40,060 nucleotides of DNA. Source: UBA3006 sp031401235. Its GTDB lineage: Bacteria > Actinomycetota > Acidimicrobiia > Acidimicrobiales > Ilumatobacteraceae. Below are positions 10,301 through 15,921 of the stretch, piece after piece (position 1 is the stretch's first letter; each line of letters opens with the position of its first letter). The position numbers were made by a program, and so were the translations under genes. The notes under the pieces are model-generated. The model did not search any database. It had not been told where the DNA came from and saw only the letters and a list, made by a program, of their open reading frames with translations. The stretch is taken from assembly GCA_031401235.1 (NCBI GenBank), contig JANNRJ010000027.1, forward strand, positions 1-40,060, given 5' to 3'.

Positions 10301-10947
10301 GCGTTTTCTTCGTCGTAGCCAAGTGCCCGCAAAATTGTGAACACGCCAAGACGTCGTTTGCGGGCCACGCGTGTGCCGCAGGTGACATCCTTGCCAGGCT
10401 TTTGCTCAACATCGAACTCGAGCCACTCACCGCGATATGGATGAATGGTGCCTTTCACCAGCTGATACTTCGACAAGTTGCGGAGGCGATAGCGCTCACC
10501 TGGTTCAAAAATTACGCCTGGGGAACGAACCAATTGTGAAACCACAACTCGCTCCGTGCCGTTGATGATGAACGTGCCTTTTTCTGTCATCTTGGGGAAG
10601 TCGCCCATGAAAACGGTTTGCTCTTTGATTTCACCTGTTGGCTTGTTGAGGAAGCGCGCGCGCACGAATACCGGCGCGGCATAGGTCATGTCGCGTTCAC
10701 GACACTCGGCTACGGTAAATTTTGGCTTGGGGCAGAGATCTTCGTCGTCTGGGTTGAATTCGAGTTCAAGTTGAAGATCGTCGCTGAAACCTTTAATTGG
10801 TGAAATGTCGTCGAATGCTTCGCGGAGTCCATCTTTCAGAAACCATTCAAAACTCGCACGTTGGACTGCGATGAGGTCTGGAAGTTCAAGGATTTCTGGA
10901 AGGGTCGCGAACGAATACCGTTCGCGTGCTGACGCACGTGAGGCCAC
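7312..10947 (-). CDS. rpoB: DNA-directed RNA polymerase beta subunit
   Basis: This is the second large catalytic subunit of RNA polymerase, 1211 residues. The start is GTG at 10947, seven bases downstream of an AGGAG binding site, and reads ASRASARERYSFATLPEIL. The rifampicin-binding cluster reads GTSQLSQFMDQVNPLSG, then LTHRRRLSALGPGGLSRE. The positions equivalent to E. coli Asp516, His526 and Ser531 are wild type, but the residue equivalent to Asn518 is valine. Further landmarks are GRHGNKGVISK and the C-terminal GGKAQFGGQRFGEMEVWAL. The gene is preceded by a 181-bp gap after rplL that holds a strong hairpin, and is followed at once by rpoC. Confidence 0.98.
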   Translation of the reverse strand: MASRASARERYSFATLPEILELPDLIAVQRASFEWFLKDGLREAFDDISPIKGFSDDLQLELEFNPDDEDLCPKPKFTVAECRERDMTYAAPVFVRARFLNKPTGEIKEQTVFMGDFPKMTEKGTFIINGTERVVVSQLVRSPGVIFEPGERYRLRNLSKYQLVKGTIHPYRGEWLEFDVEQKPGKDVTCGTRVARKRRLGVFTILRALGYDEENAPGFIDRFVSYFSFLEGQWEKERSVAPTREEALIEIYKRARPGEPPTAESARAYFESAFFENRRYDLSRVGRYKLNRKLGPEVEKLATLFSLKKGPEFGQLDVPAEGQEVLSRCEVLATVTYLLHLVKQEPGYRLDDQDHFANRRIRSVGELIQNQVRIGLSRMERVVRERMTTQDVEAISPQTLINVRPVVAAIKEFFGTSQLSQFMDQVNPLSGLTHRRRLSALGPGGLSRERAGFEVRDVHFSHYGRMCPIETPEGPNIGLIGALSTFARVNPFGFIESPYRRVKNGWVTDEIVYMPADEEENYVVAQANTPLNTDGSFKQAKVLVRRSPQAASLDDLKKMLEAESFFGSTTDIGYVSPDEVDFIDVSPKQIVSVATALIPFLEHDDANRALMGANMQRQAVPLLRAEAPYIGTGIEIRAARDGADLVMAKDSGTVTSVTGDTITVAYDNLKKSEGEHKLFKFRRSNQDTCINHVVRVKEGQVVAKGDLLADGPSTDMGELALGKNLLVAFMPWEGYNFEDAIILSERLVKEDVLTSIHIKEYEVDARDTKLGPEEITRDIPNLSDDILADLDDRGIIRVGAEVGPGDVLVGKVTPKGETELTPEERLLRAIFGEKAREVRDTSLKVPHGENDKVIDVKVLSRDPGDRVAGDELPPGVNQLVRIYVAQKRKISVGDKLAGRHGNKGVISKILPLEDMPYLDDGTPVDIILNPLGVPSRMNIGQVLEAHLGYCARWGWKDVKNNKTVGDAPIRGTETKTRINTKPATFIATPVFDGARWDEDEASGNHPTIQSILDNLNPESVDGVRLVGRDGKTRLRNGRTGEYYDNPITVGYKYILKLSHLVDDKIHARSTGPYSMITQQPLGGKAQFGGQRFGEMEVWALEAYGAAYCLQELLTIKSDDVLGRVRVYEAIVKGENIPEPGIPESFKVLMKEMQALCLDVEVISNEGKEIELTDLDEDVFRTTQELGIDISRPERGSDADDRERERRRERAF

Positions 10948-11089
10948 TAAGTTACTCCTGATCGAGAAGCGGTGAATACGTATCGACGCGCCGAATGAAC
11001 GACCTCAACGAGGGGTTCAGGGGGCAACGCACGGCAACGGACTATCATACCGCCGATTTGGCGAAAATGACAGGCCGATGGCTTGTTGC

Positions 11090-11120
11090 CACGTGCCTAG
11101 GGTCGAGCCCCGGGCACGTG
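11090..11120 (-). terminator. Hairpin between rplL and rpoB, possible attenuator or processing site
   Basis: The two arms CACGTGCC (11090-11097) and GGCACGTG (11113-11120) pair perfectly. A further three G-C pairs lie inside, around a TCGAG loop. It starts 9 bp after the rplL stop codon. No T-run follows on the minus strand, so it does not look like a full intrinsic terminator. In E. coli the rplL-rpoB gap holds an attenuator and an RNase III site that lower rpoBC expression relative to the ribosomal genes. This hairpin is in the equivalent place and could do the same; that role is inferred. Confidence 0.55.
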
Positions 11121-11128
11121 ACTTTTGC

Positions 11129-11509
11129 TTATTGCAGTTCGACGGTTGCGCCGGCGGCTTCGAGTTTGGCCTTCGCTTTTTCGGCGTCGTCCTTGCTTAC
11201 ATTTTCAAGTACTGGCTTGGGGGCACCATCGACGAGGTCTTTGGCTTCCTTGAGTCCAAGGCTGGTGAGTTCGCGCACTGCCTTGATGACCTGAATTTTC
11301 TGGGCACCGCCCTCTTTGAGAACGACCGTGAATTCGTCCTTTTCAGCAGCTGCTGCGGGGGCTTCGCCTGCTCCGCCAGCTAGAGCTACAGCCACTGGGG
11401 CTGCGGCGGTAACGCCGAACTTAACTTCAAAGGCATCAAGCAGGTCTTTGAGCTCGAGAACCGTGAGTTCTGAAATCCCGTCGAGGATTTGGTCTTTGGT
11501 GAGTGCCAT
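11129..11509 (-). CDS. rplL: 50S ribosomal protein L7/L12
   Basis: This 126-residue protein forms the flexible ribosomal stalk that recruits translation GTPases. It has the N-terminal dimerisation helix (MALTKDQILDGISELTVLEL), an alanine-rich hinge at about residues 35-55, and the C-terminal domain with EKDEFTVVLKEGGAQKIQVI and GLKEAKDLVDGAPK. The ATG at 11509 has an AGGAG site about 8 bases upstream. It follows rplJ by 53 bp, the universal rplJ-rplL pair, and precedes rpoB. Length and sequence are ordinary. Confidence 0.98.
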   Translation of the reverse strand: MALTKDQILDGISELTVLELKDLLDAFEVKFGVTAAAPVAVALAGGAGEAPAAAAEKDEFTVVLKEGGAQKIQVIKAVRELTSLGLKEAKDLVDGAPKPVLENVSKDDAEKAKAKLEAAGATVELQ

Positions 11510-11562
11510 GTCTATTTCTCCTGTTTTTGTATGGATCTTGGATTTATGTGACGTTTACTTGC

Positions 11563-12090
11563 TTATGCAGCTTTAGATTCGAGTAGCGACTTGATGCCGT
11601 ATGCCACCCTGCGCATTGGCGCCTGGAGCAAATTGGCGGTCTTGTTCAGTGGCGCTTGCAACATGCCCGCCAATTGAGCCAGCAACACTTCGCGTGACGG
11701 CAAGTCGGCAATGAGCTTGAATTCGGTGGCTGACACCGTCTTGCCGCCAATTACTCCACCCTTGAGAATGAGCAATTGGTCAACTTTGGCATGATCGCGA
11801 AGTGTCTTGGCCACAACTGATGCATCGCCGCGCACGAATGTAATCGCCGTTGGACCGCTGAGCAGATCAACGAGACCGTCAACGCCAGCATCCTTGGCAC
11901 CGAAACGGGCCAGAGTGTTCTTGTACACCTTGTATTCGGCACCATGCACCCGTAATGCCCGACGGAGTTTGGCCAATGAGCCAACAGTCATGCCGCGAAA
12001 TTCAGTAATCAGCACAGCATCGGCCGCGGCGAGCTTCTCGCTCACTTCGGTGACGACTGCGGCCTTTTGGGCACTTGGCTTTGTTGGCAT
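11563..12090 (-). CDS. rplJ: 50S ribosomal protein L10
   Basis: L10 anchors L7/L12 dimers to 23S rRNA at the base of the stalk. The 175-residue protein begins MPTKPSAQKAAVVTEVSEKL and continues with ADAVLITEFRGMTVGSLAKL and YKVYKNTLARFGA, all typical of the family, and ends in the helix that binds L7/L12. The ATG at 12090 has an AAGAGG-like site close upstream. In many bacteria the L10(L7/L12) complex represses its own mRNA by binding a leader. A leader with two clean hairpins is visible upstream of this gene at 12137-12185. The plus-strand gene at 12504 separates it from rplA. Confidence 0.97.
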   Translation of the reverse strand: MPTKPSAQKAAVVTEVSEKLAAADAVLITEFRGMTVGSLAKLRRALRVHGAEYKVYKNTLARFGAKDAGVDGLVDLLSGPTAITFVRGDASVVAKTLRDHAKVDQLLILKGGVIGGKTVSATEFKLIADLPSREVLLAQLAGMLQAPLNKTANLLQAPMRRVAYGIKSLLESKAA

Positions 12091-12136
12091 GGCGACCTCT
12101 TGAATATTTCTGGGAGTACTTCTGGATTGAGGTTTG

Positions 12137-12185
12137 GGCGCTCGCTGGAGACAACGAACGCCTCGGGTGCAGCGACTTTGTCGCT
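12137..12185 (-). promoter_or_regulatory. Putative L10 leader of the rplJL mRNA
   Basis: Two stable hairpins lie 47-95 bases upstream of the rplJ start on its transcribed strand. The nearer one (12137-12162) pairs GGCGTTCG with CGAGCGCC, allowing one G-U, around a ten-base loop. The farther one (12171-12185) pairs AGCGAC with GTCGCT around three A residues. Position and architecture fit the ribosomal protein L10 leader family, but I did not confirm the kink-turn consensus, so the family name is an inference. Confidence 0.5.
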
Positions 12186-12363
12186 TCCGAAGTATCCGCC
12201 TCGTCTGGGTGAACCGAAGTTCGTTTTAATCACTCAAATTTGCAAGTGAACCAGATGTCTATGGCGAGCAACCGTCACCGTGATGATGGTTGTTATATTG
12301 CGTAATACCCAGAGAAGGCTAGCGGGGCCATCGGTTACTTGACACCCGGAAATACTCTTTTAA

Positions 12364-12435
12364 CCGAAACGAGCATCAGTCTCCGTTTCGGCCAACTTGG
12401 CACACTTTGCAATCGATTCGATCGGCAAGTGTGCC
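12364..12435. repeat. Two adjacent inverted repeats in the rplJ upstream gap
   Basis: The 413-bp gap between the rplJ start (12090) and the plus-strand gene (12504) holds two perfect stems besides the leader. CCGAAACG (12364-12371) pairs with CGTTTCGG (12384-12391). GGCACACTT (12399-12407) pairs with AAGTGTGCC (12427-12435). Neither is followed by a T-run on either strand. They may be operator sites or factor-independent pause or insulator structures between the divergently transcribed rplJ and the plus-strand gene. Their role is unknown. Confidence 0.5.
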
Positions 12436-12473
12436 CTACACGTACAGATGTGCTCCTCGGTTACACATCACTG

Positions 12474-12497
12474 TAATATTGTCCACATCCAACGGGA
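12474..12497 (+). promoter_or_regulatory. Possible -10 element and ribosome binding site of the coiled-coil gene
   Basis: A -10-like hexamer TAATAT lies at 12474-12479, and a ribosome binding site CGGGAG lies at 12492-12497, six bases before the ATG at 12504. No good -35 box is visible. The transcript would carry a short leader of about 15-20 bases. The binding site supports the chosen start of the gene. Confidence 0.4.
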
Positions 12498-12503
12498 GCA
12501 AAA

Positions 12504-12839
12504 ATGGTCAGTACGGCTGGTACCAACGAAGTGAATCGATTGGAGCATCTTGTGAACGATGATCTTGATCCGAAATGGAACGACCCGGCCACGCGTGGCG
12601 ATCTTCGCTTACTTGCAATCAGAATTGACACCAAGTTCGATGCACTTGAGTCCAGGTTCGACAAGATCGACACCAGGTTCGATGCACTTGAGCCCAGGTT
12701 CGACAAGATCGACACCAAGTTCGACAAGATGCATACCGATCTTGAGCGCGCAATGTTTCGTGGTGGTCGAATACTCTTTGGCGCAACCGCCACGGTCAAT
12801 CTGGGCATGTTGGCGATTTTCGCCACTCTCATCAAATAG
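12504..12839 (+). CDS. Bdr-like coiled-coil repeat protein with C-terminal membrane anchor
   Basis: This 111-residue protein lies on the strand opposite to all its ribosomal neighbours. An N-terminal polar part (residues 1-38) is followed by a run of near-identical units of the form KFDALESRFDKID / RFDALEPRFDKID / KFDKMHTDLE (residues 42-79), which predicts a coiled coil. One hydrophobic segment lies at the C terminus (about residues 90-109). This layout resembles Bdr-type (Borrelia direct repeat) and CCDC90/DUF1640-like membrane-anchored coiled coils; the family assignment is tentative. The start is supported by the CGGGAG site six bases upstream. A small hairpin follows the stop codon. The function is unknown. 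It splits rplKA from rplJL, and its internal DNA repeat points to recent unit expansion. Confidence 0.75.
   Translation: MVSTAGTNEVNRLEHLVNDDLDPKWNDPATRGDLRLLAIRIDTKFDALESRFDKIDTRFDALEPRFDKIDTKFDKMHTDLERAMFRGGRILFGATATVNLGMLAIFATLIK
12627..12731 (+). repeat. 42-bp tandem repeat inside the coiled-coil gene
   Basis: Two complete 42-bp units (12627-12668 and 12669-12710) are followed by a half unit (12711-12731). The two full units differ at only two positions by eye. Each encodes 14 residues (DTKFDALESRFDKI and variant), two heptads, so gain or loss of a unit keeps the coiled-coil register. Confidence 0.9.
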
Positions 12840-12862
12840 ACCGAAATAGACCGTCAACTACC

Positions 12863-12880
12863 TCAAGATCAACATCTTGA
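12863..12880 (+). terminator. Weak hairpin after the coiled-coil gene
   Basis: TCAAGAT (12863-12869) and ATCTTGA (12874-12880) form a perfect 7-bp stem with a CAAC loop, 23 bp after the stop codon of the plus-strand gene and followed by the AT-rich TAATTGTTATT. The stem is AT-rich and the T-run is poor. It lies between two convergent genes and could serve rplA on the other strand as well. Confidence 0.4.
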
Positions 12881-12909
12881 TAATTGTTATTCCAGAAAAT
12901 TCGGTAGGC

Positions 12910-13596
12910 CTAAAATTGGCTGGTATCCACCTTGACGCCAGGTCCCATCGTCGATGAGATACTTATTTTGCGCAAGTAACGGCCTTTGGCCGATGACGGA
13001 CGAGCTCGCTGGAGTTCGTCCAACACTGCTGTGAAGTTGGCTTCTAGTTTCGATTGCTCAAAACTCGCCTTGCCGATGGGAACCTGCACGTTGCCATAGC
13101 GATCGGTGCGGTACTCAACTTTTCCGCCTTTAAATTCAGTCACGGCGCGACCCACATCTTGAGTTACCGTCCCTGTTTTAGGGTTTGGCATCAAGCCACG
13201 AGGTCCGAGGGCACGACCAAGCTTTCCAACCATCGGCATCAGATCAGGAGTGGATATTGCGATATCGAAATCCATCTTGCCCTTTTCAATTTCGGCAGCA
13301 AGATCATCGGTTCCCACAATGTCGGCGCCGGCATCGCGTGCAGCCTGAGCGGCTTCACCGGCGGCAAACACGGCTACACGTACCGTTTTTCCAGTTCCTG
13401 CCGGTAAAGCGACAGTTCCACGAACAGTCTGATCTGGTTTGCGCGGGTCAAGTCCAAGTCGAACGACAAGTTCAATCGTTTCATCAAACTTTGCTGTGGC
13501 CATCGCTTTGGCCTTGGCGATTGCTTCGACCGGTGTGAATTGCGCATCCGGATCGTATGACGCAACTGCGGCGCGGTATTTTTTTCCTAGTGGCAT
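12910..13596 (-). CDS. rplA: 50S ribosomal protein L1
   Basis: L1 forms the mobile stalk near the ribosomal E site and in many bacteria represses translation of the rplK-rplA mRNA. The 228-residue protein begins MPLGKKYRAAVASYD. It carries KFDETIELVVRLGLDPRKPD, TVALPAGTGKTVRVAVFA, and the hallmark LGRALGPRGLMPNPKTGTVT, all in the usual order. A strong GGGAGG site precedes the ATG at 13596. It follows rplK by 101 bp. In most bacteria rplJ comes next, but here a plus-strand gene and about 800 bp intervene, so rplJL probably has its own promoter. Confidence 0.98.
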   Translation of the reverse strand: MPLGKKYRAAVASYDPDAQFTPVEAIAKAKAMATAKFDETIELVVRLGLDPRKPDQTVRGTVALPAGTGKTVRVAVFAAGEAAQAARDAGADIVGTDDLAAEIEKGKMDFDIAISTPDLMPMVGKLGRALGPRGLMPNPKTGTVTQDVGRAVTEFKGGKVEYRTDRYGNVQVPIGKASFEQSKLEANFTAVLDELQRARPSSAKGRYLRKISISSTMGPGVKVDTSQF

Positions 13597-13672
13597 AAAG
13601 CCTCCCTCGTGGTTTGGCCGATCGAGCGAGGTGATCTCGACACGGCTGTTTTCTGACTGTTGACGATAGCCG

Positions 13673-13717
13673 CCTAAACGACGGTTAATCCCAACGCTTA
13701 GACGACGGTTAACCCCA
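13673..13717 (-). repeat. Partial duplication at the 3' end of rplK
   Basis: The 21 bases at 13697-13717, which include the last codons and stop of rplK, recur at 13673-13693 with 18 of 21 matches by eye. The spacing is 24 bp. The duplicate lies just outside the gene and does not extend its frame. It looks like a small slippage duplication of the gene end. Confidence 0.75.
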
Positions 13718-14123
13718 TTGAGCGAGCGGTTCCGCGGACTTGCATTTTGGCGGCTTCCAAATCATTGGCGTTGAGGTCAGGCATCTTGATTCGGGCCACT
13801 TCCTCGATGTCCTTTTCGGTGACGCTTCCAGCGATTTCTTTGCCTGGATTCTTAGATGCCTTTTCAAGACCCGCTTTTTGGCGCAAAAGAACAGGTGTTG
13901 GCGGGGTCTTGAGAATAAAACTGAACGAACGATCTTCGTAAATGGTGATTTCCACCGGAATGATCGTGCCTGTTTGTGCTTCGGTGGCAGCGTTGTACTG
14001 CTTGACGAAGTCCATGATCTGGATTCCGTGTGGTCCCAGCGCAGTACCTACTGGTGGAGCAGGAGTGGCTTTACCAGCAGGAATCTGAATCTTGACGAGG
14101 GCTTTGACATCTTTTTTTGCCAT
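13698..14123 (-). CDS. rplK: 50S ribosomal protein L11
   Basis: L11 binds the GTPase-associated region of 23S rRNA. The 141-residue protein shows KIQIPAGKATPAPPVGTALG and HGIQIMDFVKQYNAAT near the N terminus, FSFILKTPPTPVLL in the middle, and the C-terminal RNA-binding domain ending ARSMGLTVV. These are canonical. It lies 33 bp downstream of nusG, as in most bacteria, and is followed by rplA. The proline-rich N-terminal domain is unchanged, so thiostrepton-type resistance substitutions are not evident. Confidence 0.98.
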   Translation of the reverse strand: MAKKDVKALVKIQIPAGKATPAPPVGTALGPHGIQIMDFVKQYNAATEAQTGTIIPVEITIYEDRSFSFILKTPPTPVLLRQKAGLEKASKNPGKEIAGSVTEKDIEEVARIKMPDLNANDLEAAKMQVRGTARSMGLTVV

Positions 14124-14156
14124 GACGGTGGTTCTTTCTATTTTTAGACTTGGTGA

Positions 14157-14843
14157 TTACAACTTGGCGACTTGACTGAAATCCATCTCCACCAAGGTCT
14201 CGCGACCAAAGATGTTGACGAGAACTTTGAGCTTCATGTGGTCAGCATTAATTTCCGCAACCTGACCAGAGAAGTCAGCAAACGGACCTTCCTTGACACG
14301 CACACCCTCGCCCACTTCGTACTCCAGTTTCGGAGCCTTGCGCTTCGGTGCATCTTGACCGTCGCCCTTGGCGGACAGAAATGTTTCCACTTCACGACGC
14401 GATAGAGGCGTCGGCTTTTGACCCTTTTGGCTTTGCCCGACGAATCCGGTGACACCCGGTGTGTTACGAATGCAATACCAGGTGTCGTCATCCATATCGC
14501 AACGAACAAGCAAATAACCGGGGAATACTTTCTTCTGCACGGTCTGCTTGCGACCACCCTTGAACTCAACAACATCTTCCATCGGAATGACAATTTCGTA
14601 AATCTTGGATTCCATGTGCATCGATGCGATGCGGGCGTTCATGTTCAGTTTGACTTTTTGTTCGTAACCGGATTGCGAATGGACTACAAACCACTGTCCG
14701 GGACGCAGCCATGGGCGATCAATCTCTTCTTCTTCAAACTCTTCGCCTTCGGTGAGGTCAAAGGTGGCATCGGGCGTAACGGGTTCAATCGCACTAATTG
14801 GATCATTAGTTAGATCATGGGTGAGAGTTGCGTCGTCAGTCAT
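14157..14843 (-). CDS. nusG: Transcription termination/antitermination factor NusG
   Basis: NusG binds RNA polymerase, modulates pausing and links transcription to Rho or the ribosome. The protein has 228 residues. An acidic N-terminal extension of about 45 residues precedes the NGN domain, which begins RPGQWFVVHSQSGYEQKVKL. PGYLLVRCDMDDDTWYCIRN and TPGVTGFVG follow, and the KOW motif near the C terminus reads GEGVRVKEGPFADFSGQVAE. Acidic N-terminal extensions are common in actinobacterial NusG. It starts 11 bp after secE and precedes rplK, the conserved arrangement. Confidence 0.97.
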   Translation of the reverse strand: MTDDATLTHDLTNDPISAIEPVTPDATFDLTEGEEFEEEEIDRPWLRPGQWFVVHSQSGYEQKVKLNMNARIASMHMESKIYEIVIPMEDVVEFKGGRKQTVQKKVFPGYLLVRCDMDDDTWYCIRNTPGVTGFVGQSQKGQKPTPLSRREVETFLSAKGDGQDAPKRKAPKLEYEVGEGVRVKEGPFADFSGQVAEINADHMKLKVLVNIFGRETLVEMDFSQVAKL

Positions 14844-14854
14844 ATATTCGCCAT

Positions 14855-15160
14855 TCAGTCTTTATAAAGCCAGCCTGAAAGTATGCCAAAAACTGCATCC
14901 AATCCCCCCACAAATGCAGTAATCACGACCACAGTTATGAGAACAATGATCGAGTAACGACGTACTTCCGGCCATCTTGGCCAGGCCACCTTTCGCATTT
15001 CATCACGCACTTCGCGTATGTACTGCAAGGGGCTGGTGCGCTCTTTTACTTGGCGGGTCGTCACCGGGGGACGCGCTTGACGAACAGGCGCGCCTTGGTC
15101 GTTGAGCGCACCCATCTTCTTCATGCTGCGCTTCTGTTGACGATTGAGATCCATTGACAT
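14855..15160 (-). CDS. secE: Preprotein translocase subunit SecE
   Basis: SecE clamps SecY in the general secretion channel. The 101-residue protein has a basic, polar N-terminal half, the amphipathic segment YIREVRDEMRKVAWPRWPEV that matches the SecE signature, and one membrane helix (about residues 72-95). The single-span form is usual outside the gamma-proteobacteria. Two adjacent methionines are possible starts; the first (15160) has a GGAG site seven bases upstream. It is followed by nusG and preceded on the same strand by tRNA-Trp, the common actinobacterial order. Confidence 0.96.
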   Translation of the reverse strand: MSMDLNRQQKRSMKKMGALNDQGAPVRQARPPVTTRQVKERTSPLQYIREVRDEMRKVAWPRWPEVRRYSIIVLITVVVITAFVGGLDAVFGILSGWLYKD

Positions 15161-15231
15161 AAGGAGGCTCCAGCCTAGCGGGGCATATTCGAGGGGCTAC
15201 AAGGTGAATAGGGATGACGGCGACACATTTG

Positions 15232-15304
15232 CAGGGCAGGAGGGATTTGAACCCCCGACCATCGGTTTTGGAGACCGGCGCTCTACCAACTGAGCTACTG
15301 CCCT
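15232..15304 (-). tRNA. tRNA-Trp (anticodon CCA)
   Basis: The 73-nt gene folds as a full cloverleaf. The acceptor arms AGGGCAG and CTGCCCT pair, the D arm is TAGCTCAGTTGGTAGAGC, the anticodon loop is CTCCAAA with anticodon CCA, and the T arm contains GGTTCAAATCC. The discriminator base is G and no CCA tail is encoded. It lies 71 bp upstream of secE on the same strand, a position typical of actinobacteria. Confidence 0.95.
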
Positions 15305-15329
15305 CTGCAACACGTGCAAAAACAGGCTA

Positions 15330-15896
15330 TCAGTGAGTTGGACCCTGCTCACAAAGCCACTGCATGATCATGTGTCCGATGATGAGTTGCAAATCCTCGG
15401 CAATTTGCATGTCGTCAACGGAGAAATGTATCGAGTGCTGCGCAATCTGCTTACACTTGCCTCCCGAATATCCGAGAACCGCAAACGTATTCATTTGGAG
15501 GTCGTTGCCAACTTCGAGCGCCTTGACAACATTGGCCGAGTTGCCACTTCCCGAAAATACAACCAAGACATCACCGGCATCGGCTTTTACTCGTAGTTGC
15601 TCCGCATAAATGTTCTCGTATCCGATGTCATTGGCTAAACATGTGAGCACCGAAGGATTGGCACTTAGCGACTCGACCCGTAGCCCGACCCCAAATTTGA
15701 CACCGGCACCATAGGTAAAGTCGTTTGCCAAATGGTTGGCATTACCTGCCGATCCGCCATTGCCACACATATAAATCGTCTTCTTCGTGCCCCAAGCGAG
15801 GCGAAATGCTTGGGCCAATTTTGGCACTTCATCTATTGCAGGCAGCAATAGCGCTTGACTGAGCCGCTGGGAATAGTCACTGATCATTTGCTTCAT
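15330..15896 (-). CDS. SIS-domain sugar-phosphate isomerase, GmhA (sedoheptulose-7-phosphate isomerase)-like
   Basis: The 188-residue protein is a single SIS domain close to GmhA, which converts sedoheptulose 7-phosphate to heptose 7-phosphate, and to its relative DiaA. Near the N terminus lies the phosphate-binding motif YMCGNGGSAGNANHLAND, followed by the second SIS signature VFSGSGNSANVVKAL. Near the C terminus AEDLQLIIGHMI matches the conserved GmhA helix. I choose the ATG at 15896, seven bases after AAGGA; a GTG lies one codon earlier. It ends 26 bp before tRNA-Trp and follows the ABC exporter by 25 bp. With the nucleotidyltransferase at 21026-21484 it suggests production of an activated heptose for a surface glycan. 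A different sugar phosphate cannot be excluded. Confidence 0.85.
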   Translation of the reverse strand: MKQMISDYSQRLSQALLLPAIDEVPKLAQAFRLAWGTKKTIYMCGNGGSAGNANHLANDFTYGAGVKFGVGLRVESLSANPSVLTCLANDIGYENIYAEQLRVKADAGDVLVVFSGSGNSANVVKALEVGNDLQMNTFAVLGYSGGKCKQIAQHSIHFSVDDMQIAEDLQLIIGHMIMQWLCEQGPTH

Positions 15897-15921
15897 CACT
15901 TATTCCTTACCTATTCCCTAC

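Noticed and set aside
12461..12835. Minus-strand open frame opposite the coiled-coil gene with SNLVSILSNL-type repeats
   Set aside because: The repeats arise from the 42-bp DNA repeat read on the other strand. The plus-strand frame has the binding site, the heptad pattern and a membrane segment.
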